A stretch of 64,000 nt of DNA, from contig CM056743.1 in the NCBI GenBank assembly GCA_029851415.1, positions 119,690,305 through 119,754,304 on the forward strand. The letters are read 5' to 3'. Below the pieces are notes generated by a model that had not been told where the DNA came from, searched no databases, and saw nothing but the letters and a program-made list of their open reading frames with translations. Origin of the DNA: Eretmocerus hayati (lineage: Eukaryota > Arthropoda > Insecta > Hymenoptera > Aphelinidae). Shown here piece by piece: positions 33,934-44,823 of this stretch (positions within the stretch are counted from its first letter, which is position 1; the number at the start of each line of letters is the position of its first letter). The translations under genes and the position numbers were made by a program.

Positions 33934-36205
33934 TGAGTCATTCTGGAGCAAGATGGACAAAACCGTCATAAAGGGGGTCTAGAGAAAAATCAGCAAGAAT
34001 TCCCCCAGTCAAACTATATTGAAATAGTACGAAAAACATTTTTCCGGACTTTTTTGACCCACCCTCAGGGTCCTAGGGCCCATAAGAGGGACATCTTAGG
34101 CTCTTTTTGAGCCTACTCCAACAGAATTCAACATTTTCCAACGAACTTGAGAGCACTTTCCTCGTTTATGCAAGTTCTTTTCAGAAAAAAATTGTCCAAG
34201 ACCGATATCTTGCTGTCGTCTGCTGTGAGTATATTGAACACACGTTATCTTTACTCTCTCTGTTTGAAAGCTCCTTTCTGCTGCTCTGTGCCTTCGGTCG
34301 TGTTCTTTTTACAGTCCATTGCAAGCGTCTCATTGCAAAATACAAGTGCTATTGTTATCTAAGTGGTCGATGAGTGGAATTTGCAAACATTGATTCCGAA
34401 AAACAACGACCAAACAACAAGGTTAGGACGCCATGCGGCGACCAACGGACTCCGGTGTAGCAACAAAGTTGCTGATCGGGTGTAGCAGAGCACAGCGCCG
34501 CAAACTCCTCAAAGAGCCGCCGCATCACATCACTGTGCCAAAGTTTTCTGCTAGTTCTGCACTCAAGTGTGATTTTATTAAACAGCGAGACTCGTCAACC
34601 TATATTGCTGTACAATTACGACGATTGCGTGATGGTTCATTTTTGTTTATTTCCAAGTAACAGTTTGAACAGAGACTCAAATTTTCGTTTAATCTTACAA
34701 CGATTCGTTGAACCGACTGCATCACTTGACCTATGTGAACGACGACCGTGCGATGGTTCATTTTTTGTTCATAAAAAAAGAAAGAAAAAAAAACAGTTTG
34801 ATTGTATAGAGACACATATTCTTTTTTCGTTCAATCTCAAGATAAACCTATGTGAAATTGAGATACAAAAAGTCCTTCGGATGAATCTCAAGCAGACGAC
34901 ATTCTACAAAAAGTCTTCAGCTTTATCTTGCAGGTTGCATTTCATCTAGTTCCTTGGATGGTTCGACATTATTCTAAAATTATTTATCCTCAAGTCCTCG
35001 ACTCGATGTGATTTTCAAATTTTCGAATGTGCTTTTTATTTCATCATCTTTTTGCTCGGCGTTTCGATATAGTTGTTCTGTTCTGTTGCATAAAACGATT
35101 TTACATGTTTCGAATTTCATCTCTCAACCCCCTTATTTGAGCACTTCGACTGAACTTCGACCGAGAGATGAAATTCAGAATGTTCAAAAATCATAAACAC
35201 GAAACTTTGAAATTTTCATTTGGAATAGCGGTAACTCCAAAACGCCTTTATTGATTTCAGAATTCATCATAACTGATCCCACGTGCTCTGAGATTGATCT
35301 CCCAAACCCCTTTTGAGCACTTCGACTGATACTTCGACCGGGAGATCAAGCTCAGAATGTTATAGGATCACGAACTCAAAATAAGTATGCCAGATTTACA
35401 GTCTAACGTTGAAAAACTATTTTTCTTTTCCTCTGACGATAACACATTGCATAAGTCCATCTACATGAAATGTAATCTGTAAAAAATTAGCACGTCGATT
35501 GCTTTCACTTATTTTTCACTTGTTCCATTGTATATGCTATTAGATTTAGTATTTTTTTCATATACATTTGTAGTAATTCGTTAACACCAGACGGGGTTCT
35601 ACCCCAAGGTGAAATAAAGTACCATACATACATACATACATACATACATCTGAGCCTGGCGACTTCTGGAAGCTATTTATTGAGCAAATTTTTGTGATTT
35701 CCGCGTCTTCTTGTGGGCGACCTAGGTCCAACTAGAGAGAAGAAAATTGACTTTTACCGGTCATCATTTTGAAGGCCTTGAGAAGGGTTACAATTTGCTT
35801 ACTTATGTAAAAGTCGATTATTAAAGTTTTTGTGGGACCTTCAGTCGATAAAAGGTGAGTTTTCTTCGGAAAAATCAAAAATTCAGGACTCGATTCTAGA
35901 AATATATCTTAGTTTTTTCTCACCAAACTTGTGCAAAAATGTTCTCTGAGACATCTGCTCCCAGTGAAAAAATTTGGCGGAGGCTACTTTTTTTTAATTT
36001 CTTTCCCGAGCGTTACAAAACGTCGCATTTAGCAAAAATGGCATTTTTGGTCACATGCTCTTATCTGAACTGATGTGCACCAATCTGTGTGAAAGTACTC
36101 CGCAGAGTATCCCAAGTACTTATAGAAACTTGTGGAGACGAGCCTCGAACCAGGAGCGAGCGGTTTTATTCATCGTGTCAAAAATAGGCATTATTTTGAC
36201 TATTT
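33934..36205 (+). mobile_element. Single arm of the TGAGTCATTCTGG fold-back family, split by an insertion
   Basis: It begins TGAGTCATTCTGGAGCAAG like the element at 42577-44665 and follows it in order: GGACAAAACCGTC, AATAGTACGAAAAA, AAAATTGTCCAAG near 34190, then after an insertion GAGCCTGGCGACTTCTG near 35653, AGGACTCGATTC near 35885, TTTGGCGGAGG near 35975 and AATAGGCATTATTTTG near 36183. Similarity ends there, with no mirrored second arm. It is older than the 42.6-kb copy, judged by its many substitutions. Confidence 0.75.
34203..35649 (+). mobile_element. Insertion with a (CATA)n tail, probable retroposon
   Basis: The 42.6-kb copy of the host repeat passes from TTGTCCAAGGCC to TGAGCCTGACG within a few bases, whereas about 1.44 kb intervenes here. 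The insert ends GGTGAAATAAAGTACC and then (ATAC)n at 35622-35649. A tetranucleotide tail after a short hairpin (GGGGTTCTACCCC) is typical of RTE-type LINEs and their SINEs. Inside are two related blocks near 34600 and 34730 (GCGATGGTTCATTTTT) and two hairpins near 35115 and 35285. No endonuclease or reverse transcriptase is seen. A target duplication was not found. Confidence 0.55.
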
Positions 36206-36400
36206 GCACCCCTGCCGAGGCTTTGCCTCGGATCCCGTCCCCGGTCCAGTTACATCTTTCGCAATCGCAGTGGTACAACTTTGCGCACTTATTGCAAAAA
36301 TAGTATACGCAGGTTTCCGCACTCGATCGGCAACTTGTGCGGGAATCGCCCTTCTCGCACTTGTTGCGTAATGTACTATTTTCGCAGTATCGCTCGTCTG
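36206..36400 (+). repeat. Diverged copy of the GCGTAATGTACTATT hairpin repeat
   Basis: CTTGTGCGGGAATCGCC..CACTTGTTGCGTAATGTACTATT resembles CTCGTGCGGAAAC..CACTCGACGCGTAATGTACTATT at 60335-60460 and a simpler version at 54712-54752. A small hairpin CCGAGGCTTTGCCTCGG is at about 36217. This is the end of the fold-back arm or a separate insertion. Confidence 0.45.
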
Positions 36401-36575
36401 ATTGTTGATGTTAAACATTTCGAAACATAGTGCGTGGGAAATTTCAGTGAGCTTGTCAGGCTATCCCCCGGCTCTGAAACACTGAGACTCTCGAAGAGCA
36501 TGAACTTTTGTATGGCCTCGCTCACGTCGTTCGTTCCATGAATCATTGCATGGACTTCCATCATCGACCTTGTAC

Positions 36576-37825
36576 TTACGTTCTGTGATACATTGTAGGA
36601 CACTGTGCATATGGCTCCACCATGTGACGCATGCTCACAGATTTCTGAATATTTACTTCATTATGAATCCAATTCCGATGTGAAGCTATCTTCGAGTAAA
36701 TAGTAGGGTACCAGTAGTCACCACAATCTTCGTATACCCAGGAGACGACGCCTATCAGATAGTTATCTATCACCAAAGGTCCACCAACATTACTGATGCA
36801 CGCTCCCTCGTCGTTTTGAGTACTGGAGCAGAATTGTCCTCCAGTCTCACTGATTTCTTCCGTAAGAATACCACATTCCTTGTTACCACTCTGTGCCGCT
36901 ACAACAAGTGATTTCAGAACAAACTCTTCTTCCCCAGCTTCTCTCATAGGCGAGTAGACTTGGCCTTCAAATATGAATATGTTGTTGAGTGGGTAGATAC
37001 GACTATATGTTTCTGAATGATAGTTTCTCTCGTAGTCTTTCAATTAACAATTTTGCGAGACGGGGGAAAATCATTCAATTAAATCAATCACCGTCATTGC
37101 GCGGAACGATGTTTCTACAGCACCCAAACGCATCACTTTTTTCTTTGCATTTCTTCTTATATCATTATTGACAGAAAGGAACCTTCCATGTAAGAGACAA
37201 ATTTGACTTCACAAATACAGGTAATGGTGATTTTGGAGGTCAATAAGCATATCATTTTTCATGCATGATAGCAGAATCATCATATTGATTTTCAAATTTA
37301 CAGTGGAATACGAGACAGCAGAATTCAAGAGTTCTTCTTTTTGAAATTTTCTATAAAAAATCGGGGCTCAGTGACAATGCAGTAGATGGAATATGAACAC
37401 AGCATGAATTGAGTGATACTCACCCCACCCGTAAACAGTAGCCACAGTATCGAAAGATTCTCCTGGGAACAATAGGATTATCTCGAGGCTCGACGAAAAT
37501 CGCTCGAGCACTTCTATCAAGGCCAAGTCGTTGATCGGTTTGTTATGCTCATTTAGTTGGTATTCTGGGTGCGGACAAATCCCGACAATATCGTGCAGCC
37601 ATCCTCCACTCTTCAAAGTACTTACACCCGCTCTGACTACGTGGGGCAATTTTTCGATCTGTTTTGCGCACGAGGCGGATGTCAGCACATGAACCGGACC
37701 AATTATGCTTCCGCTACATATAAACTCATTTCTTGTATTCAGAATTGCAACAAGAAAAGACGCTTTCCTCATGCTCATTACTTCTCCCTGATTGTATTGG
37801 TTGTACCACAATTCATTGACGTCCA
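36576..37825 (-). CDS. Serine protease homologue lacking catalytic His and Ser
   Basis: Two exons of a trypsin fold are readable. Exon A (37424-37825) follows the acceptor TTTTCCTCTCCGTAG. It encodes FICSGSIIGPVHVLTSASC, where the family has TAAHC, so His57 is Ser. INDLALIEV keeps Asp102. It ends YGWG at GGTGGG|GTGAGT in phase 1. Exon B (36576-37036, start less certain) holds CSSTQNDEGACISNVGGPLV: where the family has GDSGGP it reads SNVGGP, so Asp194 is Asn and Ser195 is Val. It then has VVSW and a C-terminal WIHNE helix. Two of three catalytic residues are gone, so it cannot cleave by the usual mechanism. Clip-type and other homologues of this kind act as cofactors or decoys. No convincing signal exon lies upstream, and a donor GTAAGT overlaps the terminal stop, so a further 3' exon is possible. 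Confidence 0.7.
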
Positions 37826-38205
37826 CTACGGAGAGGAAAACAAGATGCTTCACTTCGTACTTACAGCCCCTATTATAAATAATGGAACACCGATACCCGC
37901 ACAAAAACATCGATTTCTCAAACACTATCGGTTGCACAACAATTTTGATGAAAAAGCATCTCAAAGATCAGAAAAAATGCTAACTCTTCATGTACTTGAA
38001 AGTTATTTTTCATGCATTTTTCATGTCCAATATTCAATTTTAAAAAAAGAAATTTTTCAAGTCGCGTCAATCACCTGCCATTTTTACGGGCGTCAACGGA
38101 TCCGAGCAAACTCAACGGGATCTTGTAGAACTTTCCAAGACCTTTGATTTCCTTTTTAAAAAAGTTTTCTACGATTATTCTAAGCCGAACAATCATTCTC
38201 GGACG

Positions 38206-38420
38206 ACAACGATAAAATATGCGTGTTACCCGCAAGGTTTCAAGGGCGTTACGCCTCATCTTGATTCGACCTCGTGTATGATGAACAAAACATTCCAAAA
38301 GACACTTAATCGACGTAAAACTGCTTGTTGGTTATATTCCATGTTCATACACGAGGTCAAATCAAGATGAGGCGGAACGCCCTTGGAACCGTACGTGTAA
38401 CACGCATATTTTATCGTTGT
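38206..38420. mobile_element. Hairpin MITE (215 bp) ending ACAACGATAAAATATGCG
   Basis: The left end ACAACGATAAAATATGCGTG mirrors the right end CACGCATATTTTATCGTTGT. The arms of about 80 bp pair at roughly 90 percent, including GCCTCATCTTGATT and GACCTCGTGTATGA. The loop is about 55 bp. It lies upstream of the protease homologue, where a signal exon would be expected. No duplication was identified. Confidence 0.75.
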
Positions 38421-38813
38421 TTAGAGTTTATGAAGACTCGCAGAAATTTGAATACCAACTTTGTTGAATTCATAGATCTCTCCGTGAAAAGGTGACATAC
38501 AGTCGAATTTGTTAAAGAGGGACTTGCATAACTAGGTAACCCCCTTATTGGGGATGAGAATCTCGGTGTCTTGGAGAAATTTCTCTGAAAAACTTGGTTA
38601 CATGGGAAACCTCTCTATTTATGATATAAATATTATCTTCTTTAGGCTCTACTTAAACAAGTTTGGCTGTATGTTTGGTTGATTGATTGTAATAAACTTT
38701 GTTAGAGCCTGGAGGTGTAACATCATGAAGCTCATCAGGGGTGTTACAGCCAGGTGAATATTATAAGTGACCATTGGTACAGACGAAGTACAAAAAAGTA
38801 TTGCTTTTGATTT

Positions 38814-39147
38814 ACAAGTAGAGGCCTAACCTTGCGGGTCCTGGATTCCTCCCAAACTTTGGGAACCATCTCATTTTGGTGAGAAATGAAGGTATCTCTG
38901 AGGATTTTACTTCATGAGCCTCCCATTCTGAGATATAGCTATGGATAATAGTATCGGCAGTATATATCTATATGTACGACTTTCCAACATCGGCCCATAT
39001 GGCCAATGCTAATCTCCATAGCTGTATCTCAGAATGGGAGGCTCATGGGATTAAATCCTTCGAGATGCCTCCGTTTTCGATCGAAATGTGATGATTACCA
39101 AAGTTTGGGACGAATCCAGGACCCGCAAGGTTTGGACCTGTCCTTGT
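38814..39147. mobile_element. Near-palindromic MITE (334 bp), relative of 30945-31288
   Basis: The left arm ACAAGTAGAGGCCTAACCTT mirrors the right end CAAGGTTTGGACCTGTCCTTGT. GCGGGTCCTGGATTC and GCCTCCCATTCTGAGATA are exact in both arms. The centre contains CGGCCCATATGGCC. Terminal words and size resemble the element beside the peptide gene. It lies about 200 bp past the stop of the neighbouring trypsin-like gene. Confidence 0.85.
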
Positions 39148-39345
39148 TAGTCCTCAAAAAAGCATCTTGATGATAACGAGCCCGGTAAGTGACAAAAGAG
39201 GAAAAGTCAATTGTTGATCGCGCAGTGCAACATCGTGGCGTGGTAGCATAAAAAAATAGAAATTTACAATGGTGGAAATGATGTAAAATTCGGATGAAGA
39301 GAGGATTTGCCAGGGCAAAAGAAATACGATACTCGGTGCTATATC

Positions 39346-40248
39346 TCAATTTCTAAAAGTTAATTTTTTACCAGGATATTTGATTAAAGATGGGCGCTGC
39401 GTATCATCTAATTCTTTCACACTTTCTTCAAGCCAGTCGTGCAGAAAAGAGATTCGAGTATTGAGCTGGAGGAAAGGAGGTGCGCAGTTACCCCGGGCCA
39501 TCACTCCAGCTTGTCGACCATTGATGAGCAAAGGCCCCCCAGAATCCCCATTATTGCCACCTTTGTCAATACCTATGGTGCATATAGTATCGAGAAGGAA
39601 ATCAGGGTTTAGACCCTGCTGGACAGCACACTCATCATTGGAAATAGTTCTCACAGAAACTTCGTGCAATTCATCCGAAAGAGCCATTCCATTGCTCTGG
39701 GAACTGCCCCAGCCAAGCAAAATGACTTTGGTACCCTCAAAAACTGGTTCGTTGGATCCGAATAGTTCCACTGCTGAAACATTGTCCAAAGCCTCAAAAT
39801 TTATGCTCGTTTCAAGCTTGAGCAATGCTATGTCGTACTGATTCATCAGTATTGCAAGATTCTGTGGATAGGCTATTTTAGCTACTTTGTGTATGTAACC
39901 ACCAGCATTGCGATTAGCACTTCCAACTCTGACTGATAGTTTCTTATACCACTTGCCAATAATGCAATGAGCTGCGGTCAAGATATAATCTCTTGAATAA
40001 ATAGTACTGCCACAAATATGTTTGTCATAATACCGGAGCGAAGCCATGAATGAGTGTGAGCCCGGTTTAGAGGGAGAACCTCCCACTAATCGCCGATTCC
40101 TCACTTTGGGAAGGTCACTATCCGTGTCACCTATGAAATTAAAGTCATGACCATTCCACAAACATGTGCTATGATACCGAGCTAATTCACGTGTTTACTC
40201 ACACATTACTGAAGTGATGAATACGAGAATTGTGAGCAAATGAACCAT
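39346..40248 (-). CDS. Secreted trypsin-fold serine protease, two exons
   Basis: Exon 1 (40203-40248) encodes MVHLLTILVFITSVM, a short signal peptide, with donor T|GTGAGT in phase 1. A 72-nt intron ends at TTTCATAG and exon 2 is 39346-40130. A short propeptide ends RNRR before LVGG, the activation site. Then come ICGSTIYSRDYILTAAHC (His57), YDIALLKLE (Asp102), LGWGSS and NNGDSGGPLL (Ser195), so the triad is intact. Two oddities stand out. The position that sets specificity (189) is Gly, not the Asp of trypsins, so cleavage after Lys/Arg is unlikely and a chymotrypsin- or elastase-like choice is more probable. Cys191, normally paired with Cys220, is Asn, while a Cys remains near 220 (RGNCAPP). 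A charged tail of about 25 residues follows the last helix. Secretion is inferred from the signal peptide. Confidence 0.85.
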
Positions 40249-41324
40249 CCTAACTCGTTTTGGCTCGATAGAGATCCATTCATCTCAATGAAACCTATGG
40301 TGATGAGGATTTCGTATTTTGGTAGAGCTTACGTACGGAGTTTATGGTTATGGTATGCGTGTTCTGGATTCAGCTAAAAGTTTAGGAACAATGTTCATTT
40401 AGTATCCAAAAGTCTTATCTAAAGCTGCTGAGTCTAACGCTTAACCATTTTCGAACTGATGACTATTAAATTAGCAACACTGTTTGTAAGTTCATCATCG
40501 AAAATGGTATATAATATGTATAAGTGACTCAGCCAAGAGCGGGATTACCAGTGTTCCAAACTTGCTAATTACCTCAGACTCTTCTGATACGCTCCAGTAT
40601 GAGAAGTACCTAAGAATCATGAATAAGTTATGTGCAATAGACTCATACAATTCTGAACCTCCATGGATCAACTTAATCAACCAAAGTTTGCTAACTGATC
40701 AGAATTTCGGCAATGAGAATTTTGAATCAGTTCTTGGTTCCAGCTCGCGGAAAAATCCATGGCCGCCTCGGAAACATGGCTGCGAATTGTTCAGAAAATA
40801 TTTCATCTAGAATTAAAATTGAGGATCCTGGGTGGATCATGCACCAGCTACTTCCAATCACCTAGAATTTGAGGGACTTCTGTCTTGCGGCTCATACAGT
40901 GCATCAGTATTACGTGCGTGTCATTTTATGATGAAAAATACACGACAAAGGTAGGTACAAAAACATGATCAAGCACGCCATCTCATTGGAATCCACTGCC
41001 TCGTTACAAACTTGATCTACTACTACTCTGGTTTTATATATCGTTTTCAAAACGGGGAAATGTTGCAGCTACAACATGCATGAAATATGTAAAAACTGAC
41101 ATGATCCCAATTCTTCCTTTCCAATGGTCGTATTATGAAAATCGGCACGTTAAAGGAGATTCAAAGAGGCGTCAAAGGAACATTTGGAGCTTCTCTACTC
41201 TAAGAGTAATCCATATTAAAATCTGAAATTTTGGAGAATTCGAATCGGTGTCATCTAATATGATATGATGAGAATGGCACATGAGTCAGATGGCACAAAA
41301 TTTCTTCCATGATAATTTTAAATT
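40249..41324. other. Upstream region of the protease gene, unannotated
   Basis: No gene or repeat was recognised. The promoter of the minus-strand protease should lie at its left edge, but I cannot fix a TATA box. Confidence 0.4.
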
Positions 41325-41328
41325 TTAA

Positions 41329-42156
41329 CCTCTTCGCGCTTTTGTCCACATACGGGGACGCATCTTTGTATGATGCCAGTAAATTCCACTCTCAAGATAT
41401 CGCAAAAATTCTTGTGGGGCTCTCTTTTCTCGCCCAAAATCGATGATTCATTCGAGTTTATTCTTCGGTAAATTCATTTCCACTACCTGTTTGAGGCAAA
41501 TTCATTGTATTGAAAAATTCAATTTTTCGATAAAGCTAAAACTTGAGCTTAATACTCGGATATAAGGTCTAATAATCACGCAGAAGAATTTGAACATACT
41601 CTTCGAGCACACCAAACTATTGCCACAAGAAAGGATGCATAATGTTGAAGTATACGAAACTACGAGACGAGTGACGTGTACACCGTACATTCGAGGAATT
41701 GGGGCGAGCCAGTTTGGCCAGAGTATACGGAGAGTTTCTATACAAGGACGTGTAGAGTTTTCCTCGTCGTACTCTTTGCCATGATCACTTTATGGAAATC
41801 GATTATGATTAGGACTTTTCAGGAAATTGTTCAGGTCCAAGTTTTTATATAGTTATGATGTATCGACAATGAGGATGAGACGATGTGGAATAGTCTCACA
41901 ATAGAAATGTCATGTTATTAGACTATGTTATGCGCTGTTTAGTACTTATTCATTAAACTGGTGGAGTCAAGTTCTTTCTATGATTCCTTTCCATGACTCC
42001 ACGGTGTCCACATACGTGGACATGGTCAAAAATACAATATAATGATGAATTCTTCCATCTGTTTGAAGCTCAGAGAACTTTTCAACGTTAGAGTTGATGA
42101 AATTCATCGAGAAATAATTTTTTCTACCACGGGAAATAGGTGCGTGCACGAAGAGA
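41329..42156. mobile_element. TTAA-flanked TIR element (828 bp)
   Basis: TTAA lies on both sides (41325-41328, 42157-42160). The ends CCTCTTCGCGC and GTGCACGAAGAGA are imperfect inverted repeats of about 11 bp. TCCACATACGGGGAC (near 41345) and TCCACATACGTGGAC (near 42006) are related internal words. No transposase is visible. The TIR is short, so the call is moderate. Confidence 0.5.
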
Positions 42157-42576
42157 TTAAGGCATAGTTCTGCCCTCTTTTTATCGTGAATGTCTATTAT
42201 TCAGATGAGACTAGCTCGCATGTATGTTATATGAATGAGGATTTCTAACAAAAAAACCCACACAATCCAGTTGGCGAGTTACGTGATTCATGTGCATGCA
42301 CTGACGTATTGAAAGACATCAATTCAAATTGTCAATTTTTCGATGATGATTTCAAAGTAACATGGGCGTCGGAGAAATTACAGATTTTTTCCATGTTCAT
42401 TTTATTAAGGAGAATCAAAACATAATTTCCCCCTTAATCATGTCAGTTTTTTCTCAACAAAGTTTGGAGAAGAAGGCTTTTGGCGAGTGAAAGCATATGG
42501 CAATTTGGTAAGTTGCCTTTGAATGCGATAATTTCCTTTCAGTTATTATTTAATATTCGTTTTGATGAATCTAATA

Positions 42577-44665
42577 TGAGTCATTCTGGAGCAAGCTGGA
42601 CAAAACCGTCACCAGGGGGGTCTGGGAAAATTCCGCAAAAATTTTTTTCCATCAGTACTATGTTGAAATAGTACGAAAAAATTTTTTTCAGATTTTTTCG
42701 GCCCCCCTTGTGGGCCCCAGGGCCATTTTAGGCCCTTTTTTAGCCTATCCTAGGAAAATCATAGTTCCAACGCAATTCAATATTTTTCAACGTACTTGGG
42801 CGCATTTTTCTCATCAAGACTAGTACTTTTGAAAAAAAAATTGTCCAAGGCCACTTAGTGAGCCTGACGACTTCTGCAAGCTAATTATTGAGAGCAAATT
42901 TTAGCGATTTTTGGGCCTGCTTCAAAGCGATCTAGCTCCTACTAGACATGTGATAATCGACTTCTGCAGGTGGTCATTTTAAAGGTCTTGAAAAAACCTA
43001 CAATTTGACCACCTGCAGAAGTCGATTATCGTACTTTTTATAGGAGCTATAGCCGGTACAAGTTGAGCTATTTACGAAAAAGTCGAAAATTCAGGACTCG
43101 ATTCCAAAAGTATATCTTAATTTTTTTCCACGAAACTTGTGCGAAAATGTTCTTTCAGTCATCTACTTTCAGTAAAAAAAATTTGGCGGAGGTTATTTTT
43201 TTTGATTTTTTTTTGCCGAGCATTACAAAATGCCGCATTTCGTGGTACTAGTAAAAACGGCATCATCGACCACGGTCACATATGCTCCCATTTGGACCTA
43301 TGTGCACCAATCTTTGTGGAAGTACTCCCCAAAGTACCCCCAAGTACGTGTAAGAAGTTGCGGGGACGAGCCTTCAGCCAGGAGCGAGCTGTAGGTTCTA
43401 TTTACCGTGTCAAAAATAGGCATTATTTTGGCTATTCGAGCGTAAGCGACCGAGAGCATGATTTTACTTGTTCTGACTTACAAATGAGATAATGGGCTAG
43501 AATGAGGATCCAAACATACTTTTCCGACTCAAAATGACCATCTCAACACAATTCCGCGGTCAGTTTTGCTCTAAATAGCAGTTCCTCTGCCCCTCAAGAA
43601 CTTAGATTCTGTCGACGGGTTCTGACACCGTTGAGGCACTAGACGACATTCTAGAGCTAAACTGATCCCGGAATTGTGTTCAGATGGTCATTTTGAGTCA
43701 GAAAAATATGTTTGGATCCTCATTCTAGCCCATTATCTCATTTGTAAGCCAGAACGAGTAAAATTATGCTCTCAGTCGCTTACGCTCGAATAGCCAAAAT
43801 AATGCCTATTATGGACACGGTGAATAGAACCTACAGCTCGCTCCTGGGTGGAGTCTCGTCCCCGCAACTTCTTACACGTACTTGGGGGTACTTTGGGGAG
43901 TACTTTCACACAGATTGGTGCACATCAGTCCAGATGGGAGCATATGTGACCGTGGTCGATGATGCCGTTTTTGCTAAAACTACGAAATGCGGCATTTTGT
44001 AACGCTCGGCAAAAAAAATTTCAAAAAAAAAACCTCCGCCAAATTTTTTTTACTGAAAGTAGATGTCTGAAAAAACATTTTCGCACAAGTTTCGTGAAAA
44101 AAAATTAAGATATATTTTTGGAATCGAGTCCTGAATTTTCGACTTTTTCGTAAATAGCTCAACTTGTATCGGATATAGCTCCTATAAAAAGTACGATAAT
44201 CGACTTCTGCAAGTGGTCAAATTGTAGGTTTTTTCAAGACCTTTAAAACGACCACCTGCAGAAGTCGATTATCACATGTCTAGTAGGAGCTAGATCGCTT
44301 TGAAGCAGGCCCAAAAATCGCTAAAATTTGCTCTCAATAATTAGCTTGCAGAAGTCGTCAGGCTCACTAAGTGGCCTTGGACAATGTTTTTTTCAAAAGT
44401 ACTAGTCTTGACGAGAAAAATGCGCCCAAGTACGTTGAAAAATATTGAATTGCGTTGGAACTATGATTTTCCTAGGATAGGCTAAAAAAGGGCCTAAAAT
44501 GGCCCTTTCATGGGCCCTGGGGCTTACAGGGGGGGGGGGGCCGAAAAAATCTGAGAAAAATTTTTTCGTACTATTTCAACATAGTACTAATGGAAAAAAA
44601 TTTTTGCGGAATTTTCCCAGACCCCCCTGGTGACGGTTTTGTCCAGCTTGCTCCAGAATGACTCA
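42577..44665. mobile_element. Near-perfect fold-back element with about 1-kb arms (TA flanks)
   Basis: TGAGTCATTCTGGAGCAAGC at the left mirrors GCTTGCTCCAGAATGACTCA at the right, and TA flanks both (42575-42576, 44666-44667). The arms (to about 43575, and from about 43653) pair at high identity throughout, with small indels in homopolymers. The unpaired centre is only about 80 bp. No transposase frame exists, and frames in the arms mirror each other. Diverged copies occur at 33934-36205, 55425-55540 and 63440-63640. The TA flanks suggest use of a Tc1/mariner-type transposase, which is inference. Confidence 0.9.
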
Positions 44666-44823
44666 TATATATCTATATCTATATATAATAATACTTGCGT
44701 AATCCAAATCAGTAGTATTAAACTTGGCTGCAAGAGTGACTGTTTGAATTTTTACTAGCTGATCATTTCGCGGATAAGACAATCAACTCATAGGGATCGC
44801 TTAGTTATAAAAATAGACTAGTA

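Noticed and set aside
37368..37964. Single long exon starting near 37964 with MRCFFIKIVVQP as the N-terminus of the protease homologue
   Set aside because: A good acceptor at 37826 interrupts it and the upstream residues are not signal-like. A 39-nt intron alternative (GTAAGTACG to CCGTAG) is shorter than usual, so the 5' end is left open.
38071..38298. 75-codon minus-strand frame as a possible signal exon of the protease homologue
   Set aside because: It is basic, not hydrophobic, and overlaps the hairpin MITE at 38206-38420.
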